This document shows, piece by piece, positions 16,610-24,405 of a DNA stretch of 64,000 nt. The notes under the pieces are model-generated. The model saw nothing but the letters and a program-made list of their open reading frames with translations, was not told where the DNA came from and made no database searches. This stretch comes from UBA2991 sp965221735 (GTDB lineage Bacteria > Chloroflexota > Dehalococcoidia > Tepidiformales > Tepidiformaceae): the NCBI GenBank assembly GCA_965221735.1, contig OZ244910.1, positions 2,294,001-2,358,000 on the forward strand, read 5' to 3'. Position 1 is the first letter of the stretch. Every line of letters starts with the position of its first letter. A program made the translations under genes and the position numbers.

Positions 16610-17434
16610 TCAGAGGACGTCGTCGAGGAAGGCGATGATCTCGCGGGCAAGCTCCTCGGGGTGGTTCTGCCAGTAGTCGCGCTCGGGGCCGACGTGGAGG
16701 CGGCAGTCGGGGACGTATTCGGCGAGGAGGTTGGCGGAGCGGAGGGGGTGGAGGGCGTCGTCGGGGTGGGCGAAGACGGCGACAGGCGCCTTGATGGCGG
16801 CGTACTCGTCCGCGTCGCGGGGGGTGTGCTCGTGGAGGCCGCGGATGATGGGGACGATGGTGCGGGGATTCTGGGAACGCAGGATCTCGGCGCCCCTCGG
16901 GCCGGCGGCGGCGGTGAAGGCGGGCATGTTGGCGGCCATATCGGCGGTGCCGGAGAGGCCAAAGGACTCGACCGCGCCGGCGAGCGTGGCGAGCATCTGG
17001 AGGGCCTGGGTCTCGGACTCGTCGCGCTGCTCGCGGGGGCCGAGGGGCGGGGGAGCGATGAGCACGAGCGCGCGCACCGCCTCGGGCCGCTCGAGGGCGC
17101 ACCAGAGGGCGGCGGAGGCGCTCATGGAAGCGCCGCCGAGGACGGGGCGCTCCTCGCCGGCGTGGGCGGCGAGGGCGAGCATCTCCTCGCCGAGCTTCCC
17201 CCAGGAGTAGCCGTCGGGGTCCTCGGGGCCCTCGGACTCGCCGTGGCCGCGGGCGTCGTAGAGGAGAACGCGGTAGCGCCCGGCGAGCACGTCGAGGGCT
17301 TCGGGGCGGTCGGCGTACTGGTCGAGGGAGGCGAAGATGCCGTGGCCGATGAGGGCGAGGGGAGCGTCGTCGGCGCCGTAGAGGCGGTAGCGAAGCTCAA
17401 GGCCGTCGATCTCGGTGAACTGGTCGGTGGTCAT
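16610..17434 (-). CDS. Alpha/beta hydrolase
   Basis: A 274-residue alpha/beta hydrolase. I-G-H-G-I-F forms the oxyanion region, L-L-Y-D-A-R-G-H-G-E-S is the standard strand-loop, and the nucleophile elbow is G-G-A-S-M-S-A, with the late His probably in Q-N-H-P-E-E. It should be active, unlike the second hydrolase at 48253. Esterase, lactonase or C-C hydrolase function is open. ATG 17434 was chosen; the longer frame adds an unrelated basic tail. It is divergent from the N-acetyltransferase. Confidence 0.87.
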   Translation of the reverse strand: MTTDQFTEIDGLELRYRLYGADDAPLALIGHGIFASLDQYADRPEALDVLAGRYRVLLYDARGHGESEGPEDPDGYSWGKLGEEMLALAAHAGEERPVLGGASMSASAALWCALERPEAVRALVLIAPPPLGPREQRDESETQALQMLATLAGAVESFGLSGTADMAANMPAFTAAAGPRGAEILRSQNPRTIVPIIRGLHEHTPRDADEYAAIKAPVAVFAHPDDALHPLRSANLLAEYVPDCRLHVGPERDYWQNHPEELAREIIAFLDDVL

Positions 17435-17468
17435 GCGTATGCCGCCGTTCGCGGTGAGTGCGTGCGGT

Positions 17469-17500
17469 TTGACAACCGCCCGCCGCGCTCGGAGCATGAT
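17469..17500 (+). promoter_or_regulatory. Possible promoter of the arylamine N-acetyltransferase gene
   Basis: A perfect TTGACA at 17469-17474 is followed, after a long 20-nt gap, by CATGAT (4 of 6). It lies in the 131-nt divergent gap. The spacing is poor, so only the -35 is convincing. Confidence 0.3.
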
Positions 17501-17565
17501 CGCCATCCGAACCGGGGGCTGGCAACCTGCTGCAGCAACAGGCTGAAGCCCTTGGGGGCGACTCG

Positions 17566-18390
17566 CTGGACGCGTACCTGCACCGAATCGGCCTGGACGA
17601 ACGTCCAGACGCGGACGAGGACGGTCTGCGGGCGGTCCACCGGGCGCACCACTTCTCCATCCCGTTCGAGAACCTCGACATCCACCTGGGGCGGTCGTAC
17701 TCGTTCGCGACGCGGCACCTGGCGCAGAAGATGGTGACTCGCCGGCGGGGCGGGTTCTGCTACGAGCTGAACCTGCTGCTGGCGGCGGCGCTGCGGGGGC
17801 TTGGGTTCGAGGTGGACGTGATGGAGGGGCAGATGCGGCGGCGGGAGGGTGGCTTCGGACCGCCCTACGACCACATGACCCTGCGCGTCGGCATGCCGGA
17901 CAAGGACTGGCTGGCTGACGTGGGGAACGGGGAGACGTTCCAGCAGCCGCTGCCGTGGGACGGGAGCTGGACGCCGCAGGAGCGGGGCGGGGTCTACCGC
18001 GTGGTGCGGCGCGAGGATGGGGAGCCGGCCGAGGAGGGGCGAGCGGCCTCGGCGAAGGCGTGGCAGGTCGAGTATCGCGAGGACGAGACGGCGGAGCGGG
18101 AGGTGGTCTACCACTTTCGCTCGGCGCCGACGACGGCGGAGGGGTTCCTGCCGATGCTGGCGTTCCACACGACTTCGGCGAAGTCGCAGTTCACGAAGGG
18201 GTGGATCGTGACGCGGCCGCTGGAGGGCGGGGGGCGGATCACGGCGGCGCGGGGCCTGCTGATGACGACGCGCGAGGGCAAGATGGAGCGCCATGCGATC
18301 GGCTCGGCGAGCGAGCTGGAGCGGATCCTGGCGGAGGACTTCCGGATGCTGCCGGTGGCGGTGCCCCCGTCGTGGTTCAGCCGGGGTTAG
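17566..18390 (+). CDS. Arylamine N-acetyltransferase, apparently CTG-initiated
   Basis: A cysteine N-acetyltransferase that moves acetyl from acetyl-CoA to arylamines or hydrazines. The first in-frame ATG (17731) would remove the essential N-terminal domain, yet the frame is open back to a TGA at 17497-17499 and encodes the conserved Y-L-H-R-I-G and S-I-P-F-E-N-L-D. No ATG, GTG or TTG occurs between that stop and 17731; CTG 17566 gives 274 residues. The triad is Cys65 (R-G-G-F-C-Y-E-L-N), His103 (D-H-M-T-L) and Asp118 (L-A-D-V-G), with spacings of 38 and 15 identical to the canonical Cys69/His107/Asp122. CTG 17527 or 17530 is an alternative start. Confidence 0.87.
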   Translation: MDAYLHRIGLDERPDADEDGLRAVHRAHHFSIPFENLDIHLGRSYSFATRHLAQKMVTRRRGGFCYELNLLLAAALRGLGFEVDVMEGQMRRREGGFGPPYDHMTLRVGMPDKDWLADVGNGETFQQPLPWDGSWTPQERGGVYRVVRREDGEPAEEGRAASAKAWQVEYREDETAEREVVYHFRSAPTTAEGFLPMLAFHTTSAKSQFTKGWIVTRPLEGGGRITAARGLLMTTREGKMERHAIGSASELERILAEDFRMLPVAVPPSWFSRG

Positions 18391-18863
18391 CTCGCGGGCA
18401 GCAAGTCGACTGAATCGCCGGGGAGGAGGGAGCCGCCCTCGATCACCTTCGCGTAGGCGCGGCTCCAGCCGGGGTTCGTCTTCTGGTTGATGCGGTTGAA
18501 GTCCTTGCCGGCGAAGTTGGCCTCGATCTTGTAGCAGGGCGCGGTGTAGCGCGTGATCTCGACAAGGACGGCCTCGCCAAGGCGCAGGCGTGAGCCCGGC
18601 GCGACCTCGTCCCAGTCGAGGCCGGTGATGGTGATGTTCTCGCCGGCGTCACCGGGGCCGATGGGGTGGCCCTCGGCCTGCAGGGCCTCGATGCGCTCGA
18701 GGGAGAAGAGGCAGAGGGCGCGCTCGGGGCCGCCGTGGTGCTCCGTGTTCGCCTGGCGGTCGCCCTCGACGCCGAGCGTCCCAATGACGGCGCGCTCGAT
18801 GGGGAGCTTGGGTACGCCGCCGTCCGAGACGTTGATATGGGTGATGGTTGCCCGAGCGGTCAT
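18387..18863 (-). CDS. MOSC domain protein (first of two paralogues)
   Basis: A 158-residue stand-alone MOSC domain, the sulfur-carrier domain of molybdenum-cofactor sulfurases and YiiM-like reductases. V-E-G-D-R-Q-A, H-G-G-P-E-R-A-L-C-L and G-E-N-I-T-I are family motifs; Cys in T-A-P-C-Y-K-I is the likely persulfide or Moco-ligand residue. Its ATG overlaps the upstream phosphoesterase stop (ATGA) and its stop overlaps the convergent acetyltransferase stop by 4 nt. A paralogue lies at 43519. Confidence 0.88.
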   Translation of the reverse strand: MTARATITHINVSDGGVPKLPIERAVIGTLGVEGDRQANTEHHGGPERALCLFSLERIEALQAEGHPIGPGDAGENITITGLDWDEVAPGSRLRLGEAVLVEITRYTAPCYKIEANFAGKDFNRINQKTNPGWSRAYAKVIEGGSLLPGDSVDLLPAS

Positions 18864-19447
18864 GCGACCACGCTCACGCGCCCGTTCTCGCGGGTGATTT
18901 CGAGCACGCTGCCGGTGCAGGGGTTGGGGCGGCCCTCGGTCTGGCCGAGGAGGTGAATCTCGGCGCGGATGCGGTCGCGCTCGATGTCGAGGATGGCGGC
19001 GGTTCCCAGGCGGTACTCCTTGTGGTGGGGGAGGGTGGGGCTGCCCGGGTTCACGAAGAGGACGTCCTCGCGGAACTCAAGGCGCTCGACGTGGGTATCG
19101 CCGGCGATGAGGACATCGACGCGCTCACCGTTCAGCCCTTCCTGGAGGAGGACGGGGATGGGGCGGGACTCGGGGCGGAGCTCGTGGGTCATGCCCAGGC
19201 GCCAGCCTTCGAGGTCGAGCATCTGGCGCTCGGAGAGGCGTGGGTCTTCGAAGATGTCGTTGTTGCCGCGGGCGACGAGCGTGGGCGCGTGCGCCTCGCA
19301 CCAGTCGAGGACACTCGGTGCGGTGACATCGCCTGCGTGTAGAATCAGGTCCGCTGTCGCGAGCAGCTCGCGCGGGCCCGATCCGAGCTCATCCAGTTGA
19401 CGGATGAGCGAGGGGAGATGGGTATCGGCGAGGAGCGCGACGCGCAC
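18860..19447 (-). CDS. YfcE/MJ0936-like metallophosphoesterase
   Basis: A 195-residue calcineurin-like phosphoesterase. The dimetal motifs appear in order: L-A-D-T-H, L-H-A-G-D-V-T, A-R-G-N-N-D, M-T-H-E-L and A-G-D-T-H-V. In the last motif the usual G-H-T-H has Asp in place of the first His, so one metal ligand is altered. Family members act on nucleotides or phosphodiesters. GTG 19447 was picked because the strand V-R-V-A-L-L-A-D starts there; a weak Shine-Dalgarno leaves it uncertain. Confidence 0.82.
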   Translation of the reverse strand: MRVALLADTHLPSLIRQLDELGSGPRELLATADLILHAGDVTAPSVLDWCEAHAPTLVARGNNDIFEDPRLSERQMLDLEGWRLGMTHELRPESRPIPVLLQEGLNGERVDVLIAGDTHVERLEFREDVLFVNPGSPTLPHHKEYRLGTAAILDIERDRIRAEIHLLGQTEGRPNPCTGSVLEITRENGRVSVVA

Positions 19448-19531
19448 GCGCGAACCGTACGGGACGCGCGGGCGGTGGCGCAAACGACGGCAGGCGAAAA
19501 CCCCACCGCAACCGCGATCCGAGGAGGAACG

Positions 19532-20716
19532 ATGGCGCAAGAGCGGCAGGCGGCCATCGTCGGGATCCACGAGTACCCCCTGCGGGTGGCTCCGGGCGTC
19601 TCGGCGATGAACGTGAAGGTTGATTCGATCCGCGCGGCGCTGGACGACGCCGGGCTGAAGTGGAGCGACATCGACGCGATCTACGACGCACAGGACGGAG
19701 AGGCCGGGGGCGGGCTGCAGCTGGCGGCCTACCTGGGTCTGCGGCCAACGGTGCTCGACACGACGCAGGTCGGCGGCTCCTCGTACGAGTTCCAGGCGGC
19801 GCACGCGATGCGCGACATCGCCGCGGGCAAGTGCAACGTCGCAGTCCTGAGCTACGGCTCGACCTCGGCCTCGAACCGTGTCGCGATCGGCACGGGCGGG
19901 CGGGGCGGTCCGGCTACGTGGGCGACGAACATGGAGACCCCGTACGGAGCGACATTGATCGCGAACTACGCGATGGTGAAGCAGCGCCACATGTTCGAGT
20001 ACGGCTCGACGGACGAGCAGTTCGCGGGCATCTCCGTGGCGACGCGGCACCACGCGATGCGGAATCCCGAAGCCGTGAAGGCGATGACGGACCTGCAGTT
20101 CGTGGGCGTGAACGAGATCACGCCACAGGATGTGCTGGACTCGCGCATCGTGGCGGATCCGCTGCACCTGCTGGAGTGCTGCATGATCAGCGACGGCGGC
20201 GGGGCGCTGATCATCGCCTCCGCCGAGGTGGCGCGGAACTGCAAGAAGCCGCCCGTCTGGCTCATCGGGGCGGGCGAGGCGACCAAGTACCGCGAGAACG
20301 GCGGCGACATCACGACGAGCGCGGGCGCGCAGAGCGGGCCCATCGCCTTCGGCGAGGCAGGCGTTTCGCCGGACGAGATCGACATCGCGATGATCTACGA
20401 CTCGTTCACGATCACCGTGGCGGTCTGCCTGGAGGACCTCGGCTTCTGCCCCAAGGGCGAGGTCGGCGCGTACGTGGAGGGCGGACGGCTGGCGTTCGAC
20501 AGCGGCGAGGGACCGGCGCTGAACACGGACGGCGGCGGGCTCTCCTCGAACCACCCGGGCATGCGCGGGATCTTCCTGCTGCTGGAGGGCGCACGGCAGC
20601 TGCGGGGCGAGTCGACCTCGCAGGTGCCGGACGCGAAGCTGGCCGTGGCCCACGGAAACGGCGGGCTGCTCGGTGGAACGCACACCGGCGGCACCGTGAT
20701 TCTGGCGAAGGACTAG
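19532..20716 (+). CDS. Thiolase-family protein without the catalytic Cys (Ltp2/SCP2-thiolase-like)
   Basis: A 394-residue thiolase-fold protein starting at ATG 19532 behind GAGGAGG. The N-terminal nucleophile site, normally C-G-S-G, reads V-G-G-S-S-Y (residues 80-85), and the C-terminal C-x-G motif reads A-H-G-N-G-G, while S-S-N-H-P-G-M-R-G keeps the His loop. A claisen thiolase reaction is therefore unlikely. Cys-less members such as Ltp2 work as retro-aldolases with a DUF35 partner, and a DUF35 gene follows 4 nt later, which supports the same type of complex. Substrate unknown. Confidence 0.83.
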   Translation: MAQERQAAIVGIHEYPLRVAPGVSAMNVKVDSIRAALDDAGLKWSDIDAIYDAQDGEAGGGLQLAAYLGLRPTVLDTTQVGGSSYEFQAAHAMRDIAAGKCNVAVLSYGSTSASNRVAIGTGGRGGPATWATNMETPYGATLIANYAMVKQRHMFEYGSTDEQFAGISVATRHHAMRNPEAVKAMTDLQFVGVNEITPQDVLDSRIVADPLHLLECCMISDGGGALIIASAEVARNCKKPPVWLIGAGEATKYRENGGDITTSAGAQSGPIAFGEAGVSPDEIDIAMIYDSFTITVAVCLEDLGFCPKGEVGAYVEGGRLAFDSGEGPALNTDGGGLSSNHPGMRGIFLLLEGARQLRGESTSQVPDAKLAVAHGNGGLLGGTHTGGTVILAKD

Positions 20717-20720
20717 GACG

Positions 20721-21146
20721 ATGGCGAACCGACCACAACCACGATTCCCCGAGCCCCACACCGAGCCGTTCTGGGAGGGCGCCCAGCAGGGCGAGCTGCG
20801 CTACCAGCGCTGTAACGAGGACTGCGACGAGCCGGTGGTGTTCTACCCGCGACATCACTGCCCCGCCTGCGGGTCGGACAACCTCGACTGGCACGTCTCC
20901 GCGGGCGAGGGCACGGTCTACACGTTCTCGGTCGTGCGGCAGAACCGCATGCCGGGCTTCATCGACCTGGGTGCGTACTCCGTCGCGTACATCGACCTCG
21001 ACGAGGGCTTCCGCATGATGAGCAGCGTCGTGGGCGTGGACGATCCGACGACGGACATCTCCATCGGCCAGCGCGTGCGCGTGGAGTTCGAGGAGCAGGA
21101 CGAGGGCGACTACCCGATTCCCGTGTTCCGCCCGATCGAGGAGTAG
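20721..21146 (+). CDS. Zn-ribbon OB-fold (DUF35/ChsH2-type) protein, partner of the thiolase-like protein
   Basis: A 141-residue protein with an N-terminal rubredoxin-like zinc ribbon (R-Y-Q-R-C-N-E-D-C and C-P-A-C-G) and a C-terminal OB fold (G-T-V-Y-T-F-S-V-V, later R-V-R-V-E-F-E). The first pair is C-x3-C rather than the usual C-x2-C. In known systems this module binds the thiolase-like subunit and helps present the acyl-CoA. The tight spacing to the upstream gene fits an obligate complex. Confidence 0.88.
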   Translation: MANRPQPRFPEPHTEPFWEGAQQGELRYQRCNEDCDEPVVFYPRHHCPACGSDNLDWHVSAGEGTVYTFSVVRQNRMPGFIDLGAYSVAYIDLDEGFRMMSSVVGVDDPTTDISIGQRVRVEFEEQDEGDYPIPVFRPIEE

Positions 21147-21150
21147 TGCG

Positions 21151-21435
21151 ATGCCAACGACGCTGTGGCGGCTGAAGGTCGCCCCGGAAAAGCAGGCCGA
21201 TTTCGAGCGGCTGACCTCGCAGCTCGTGCGCGACGTGGCCGAGAACGAGCCCAGCGGTATCTTCGAGTACCGGCGTGGGGTCGAGGACCCGCTGACGTAC
21301 GTGCTGTTCCTGTCGTTCGACGACGAGCAGGCGTTCCAGCGGTACTCGACGGCGGACTACCACACGGGCGCCTCCGGCCAGATCATGGAGTGCCTGGCGG
21401 AGCCGCCGGTCCCGGCCGAGCTGGAGCGTTTCTAG
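21151..21435 (+). CDS. Small ABM-like dimeric alpha/beta-barrel protein
   Basis: A 94-residue protein with the ferredoxin-like pattern of antibiotic-biosynthesis-monooxygenase/EthD proteins: W-R-L-K-V-A-P-E-K-Q-A-D-F-E, G-I-F-E-Y-R-R-G, Y-V-L-F-L-S-F-D-D-E-Q-A-F-Q-R-Y and a C-terminal helix. Such proteins dimerise and act as cofactor-free oxygenases or ligand-binding helpers. It is the last gene of the thiolase-like operon, 4 nt after the DUF35 gene, and overlaps the convergent flavoprotein stop by 4 nt. Confidence 0.72.
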   Translation: MPTTLWRLKVAPEKQADFERLTSQLVRDVAENEPSGIFEYRRGVEDPLTYVLFLSFDDEQAFQRYSTADYHTGASGQIMECLAEPPVPAELERF

Positions 21436-22859
21436 GCTGACGCGCGTCCGGCGGCCTCGCGGCCGGCGATGCGCCCGAAGACCGCGCCGCGGATGACGGA
21501 GCTGGCGCCGGGGTAGTTGTCGTAGAAGAACTCGCCCATGGGCTCGCCCGCGGCGTAGAGGCCGGGGATGGAGTGGCCGGCGGTGTGGCGGACGCGGGCG
21601 CGGACGTCGCAGCCGAGGCCGCCGAAGGTGAAGGTGATGCCGCCCGTGACGGGGATGGCGAGGTAGGGCGGGGAGTCGAGGGGCAAGGCCCAGTTGCTCT
21701 TGGGAGGCGTGAGGCCGCGCGTGCCCTTGCCGTCGAGCCGGTCGAGGTCGTACTCGCCGTCCATGACGGCGGCGTTGTAGGCGGCGACGGTCTCGAGCAG
21801 GTCCTCGCCGAGGAGGCCGATGTCGCGGGCGAGGTCGGTGAGGGTGGCGGCCTCGAACGGGGGGCCGACGGGGCGCCAGGCGCGGGCGAACTCCTCGCGC
21901 TGGTAGGCGCGCTGGTCGAAGAGGCACCAGGCGCGCCCGCCCGCCTCCTCGATGATGCGCTTGCTGAACTTCACGTAGGTGTGGTCGCGGAAGTCCTCGC
22001 CCTCGTCGATGAAGCGCCGCCCGCGTGAGTCGACGAAGATGCCCATCTGGTAGTTGTAGAGGGCGGTGACGCCGCACTCGACGGCGGGGGAGCGGGCGTC
22101 GAGGACGGCGGAGTGGTAATCGCCCCACTGTCCGGCGGGGGCGGCCCCGGCGGCGAGGGCCATGGTGAGCCCCTCGCCGGTGTTATAGCGGGAACCGCGG
22201 AGGATGAGGCTGTCGGCGAAACGCCCGAGGTAGCGGACGCGCATCTCGACGTTGGCCTGGAAGCCGCCGCAGGCAAGGATGACCCCACCCGCCGCCTCGA
22301 TGTCGGTGACGCCATCGGGCGAGGTGCAGCGCACGCCGCAGACGGAGCCGTCGGGGTCAAGGATGAGGTCGCTGGCGGCGGTCTGGTAGCTGATCGGGAC
22401 GTTCAGGCCCTCCAGACGGCGGAAGAGCAGGTCGACGAGCCCCTGGCCGCCGGACTTCGGCATGCGCCGGTAGCCGGCGGTGTGGGGGTAGCCCTCCTCC
22501 CACTCGACACCGAAGGCGGTGAGCCACTCGATGGCGCCGGCGGCGTTGTCGCAGAGGGTGCGGATGAGGTCGGGGTTGGCGCGGCCGCTGGAAATGCGCA
22601 TGAGGTCGTCGAACATCTCGCCGGCGGTGTAGGAGCGCCGGCCGTACTCGTCGGGCGCGTGGGGGAAGCGCATCTGGGCGTCGGCGAAGCGGGTGTTGCC
22701 ACCGCGCTCAGGCAGCGGCGCCTTCTCGACGAGGACTGCGCGGGCGCCGGCCTCGGTGGCGCTGAGGGCAGCGGAGAGTCCGGCGATACCGCCACCCACG
22801 ACGACGACATCGAACTCGAAGCGCTGGGCCGCTCCGGGGGCGCCACGGGCCACTGGCAT
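21432..22859 (-). CDS. FAD-dependent oxidoreductase, fumarate reductase/tricarballylate dehydrogenase-like
   Basis: A 475-residue FAD_binding_2 flavoprotein. V-V-V-G-G-G-I-A-G-L-S-A-A binds ADP, E-K-A-P-L-P-E-R-G-G-N-T-R is the family's second FAD loop, and V-I-L-A-C-G-G-F and the C-terminal G-L-Y-A-A-G-E-P-M-G-E-F-F-Y-D-N-Y-P-G-A-S are typical. Relatives oxidise or reduce C=C bonds in organic acids and 3-ketosteroids. No Tat or Sec signal is seen, so it is probably cytoplasmic. TAGAGT lies 6 nt before the ATG. Confidence 0.88.
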   Translation of the reverse strand: MPVARGAPGAAQRFEFDVVVVGGGIAGLSAALSATEAGARAVLVEKAPLPERGGNTRFADAQMRFPHAPDEYGRRSYTAGEMFDDLMRISSGRANPDLIRTLCDNAAGAIEWLTAFGVEWEEGYPHTAGYRRMPKSGGQGLVDLLFRRLEGLNVPISYQTAASDLILDPDGSVCGVRCTSPDGVTDIEAAGGVILACGGFQANVEMRVRYLGRFADSLILRGSRYNTGEGLTMALAAGAAPAGQWGDYHSAVLDARSPAVECGVTALYNYQMGIFVDSRGRRFIDEGEDFRDHTYVKFSKRIIEEAGGRAWCLFDQRAYQREEFARAWRPVGPPFEAATLTDLARDIGLLGEDLLETVAAYNAAVMDGEYDLDRLDGKGTRGLTPPKSNWALPLDSPPYLAIPVTGGITFTFGGLGCDVRARVRHTAGHSIPGLYAAGEPMGEFFYDNYPGASSVIRGAVFGRIAGREAAGRASA

Positions 22860-22865
22860 GGCGCG

Positions 22866-22871
22866 ACTCTA
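22866..22871 (-). promoter_or_regulatory. Putative -10 element TAGAGT of the flavoprotein gene
   Basis: TAGAGT (4 of 6) on the minus strand ends 6 nt before ATG 22859, with no Shine-Dalgarno between. It is one of the recurring close -10 candidates. Confidence 0.3.
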
Positions 22872-22947
22872 CGGCCCCTCCGGGGGGCTCGCCAGAGACG
22901 CGATCCCCTGGAGCGGTCCTGTACTCTAGCGCGCACAGGATGTGGCA

Positions 22948-24405
22948 ATGCTCCAGGGAGCACTCCTCAACAGCTACGCACTGGACGCGCCTGACGACGA
23001 AATGGTCGACGCGCGGGGGGAGCTGCAGCCGGACTACCGGGAGCTGGCCGAGGCGCTGGCGAAGTGGTCGCTGGAGGAGTACGAGCAGCGGAAGGCGCGC
23101 GCCGACCTGGCGCTGCTAAGCGCGGGCATCACCTTTAACGTCTATTCGGAAGAGGAGGGGACGGAGCGTATCTTCCCGTTCTCGCTGATCCCGCGGGTCG
23201 TGGGGGCGGAGGAGTGGCAGGGGGTGGATGCGGGGCTGAAGCAGCGGCTGCAGGCGCTCAACCTGTTCCTGGGCGACCTGTACGGCGAGCAGCGCATCCT
23301 CAAGGAGAAGGTGGTCCCGGAGGAGATCGTGCTGAGCTCGCCGGGATACAGGCCGGAGATGGAGGGTTTCGAGCCGCCACTCGGGGTGTACGCACACATC
23401 GCAGGATGCGACCTCGTGCGCGACAAGAGCGGGGAGTTCGTCGTGCTGGAGGACAACCTGCGGACGCCCTCGGGCGTTTCGTACGTGCTCGAGAACCGGA
23501 CGGTGATGCTGCGGGTTGTCCCAGACCTGTTCCCGCGGTGGGGCGTGCAGGCGGTGACGGATTATCCGAACCAGCTCCTCGCGACGCTGCTCTCGGTGGC
23601 CCCTGCGGCAAGCGAGTCGCCGCGGGCAGTGCTGCTGACGCCGGGCATCTACAACTCGGCGTACTTCGAGCACTCCTTTCTGAGCAAGCAGATGGGCATC
23701 CCGCTGGTGGAGGGTTCGGACCTGACCGTCGGCGACGACGACTGCGTCTACCTGCGCTCGACGACCGGGCTGGAACGGGTCGACGTGGTCTACCGGCGCA
23801 TCGACGACGACTTCATCGACCCGCTCGTGTACCGGGAGGACTCGCTGCTGGGGGTTCCGGGACTGATACGCGCCTACCTGGCCGGCAACGTCACGCTGGC
23901 GAACGCACCCGGGGCGGGCGTGGCGGACGACAAAGTGGTCTACCGCTGGGTACCCGAGATCATCCGTTTCTACCTGGATGAAGACCCGATCCTGCAGAAC
24001 GTGGAGACGTTCTCCGCGCTCATCCCGTCAGAGCGGGACTACATCAAGGCTCACGCGCGGGAGCTCGTGCTCAAGCCGGCCAACGAGTCGGGCGGCTACG
24101 GTGTGCTCATCGGGGAGCAGGCGACGGAGGAGGAGCTGGAATCGACGCTGGCGCAGGTGGAGGCGGAGCCGAGGAACTGGATCGCGCAGCCGCTGCTCCA
24201 CTTCAGCACGATCCCGACGTTTGACGAGGACCGGCTCAAGCCGCGGCGGGCGGACCTGCGGCCGTTCGTGCTCTCGGGGCGGGAGACCTGGGTGATCCCG
24301 GGCGGGTTGACGCGGGTCGCGCTGCGGGAGGGGTCGTACGTGGTGAACTCGTCGCAGGGCGGTGGGAGCAAGGACACCTGGGTCCTGAACGAGGAGCCCG
24401 ACTGA
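22948..24405 (+). CDS. Circularly permuted ATP-grasp protein (type 2) of an Anbu cluster
   Basis: A 485-residue member of the DUF404/DUF407 circularly permuted ATP-grasp family, predicted to be an ATP-dependent carboxylate-amine ligase. V-L-E-D-N-L-R-T-P-S-G-V-S-Y and V-Y-R-R-I-D-D-D-F-I-D-P are the diagnostic motifs; E-L-V-L-K-P-A-N-E-S-G-G-Y-G is the Lys/Gly-rich nucleotide loop. ATG 22948 was preferred to GTG 22942 since AGGA is 7 nt from it. Its TGA overlaps the next ATG by one base. With the alpha-E and Anbu genes it should make or trim an unknown peptide-like product. Confidence 0.93.
   Translation: MLQGALLNSYALDAPDDEMVDARGELQPDYRELAEALAKWSLEEYEQRKARADLALLSAGITFNVYSEEEGTERIFPFSLIPRVVGAEEWQGVDAGLKQRLQALNLFLGDLYGEQRILKEKVVPEEIVLSSPGYRPEMEGFEPPLGVYAHIAGCDLVRDKSGEFVVLEDNLRTPSGVSYVLENRTVMLRVVPDLFPRWGVQAVTDYPNQLLATLLSVAPAASESPRAVLLTPGIYNSAYFEHSFLSKQMGIPLVEGSDLTVGDDDCVYLRSTTGLERVDVVYRRIDDDFIDPLVYREDSLLGVPGLIRAYLAGNVTLANAPGAGVADDKVVYRWVPEIIRFYLDEDPILQNVETFSALIPSERDYIKAHARELVLKPANESGGYGVLIGEQATEEELESTLAQVEAEPRNWIAQPLLHFSTIPTFDEDRLKPRRADLRPFVLSGRETWVIPGGLTRVALREGSYVVNSSQGGGSKDTWVLNEEPD

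Noticed and set aside
17731..18390. Short N-acetyltransferase starting at ATG 17731
   Set aside because: It would remove about 55 residues that carry conserved NAT sequence, and Cys would be residue 10 rather than near 69.
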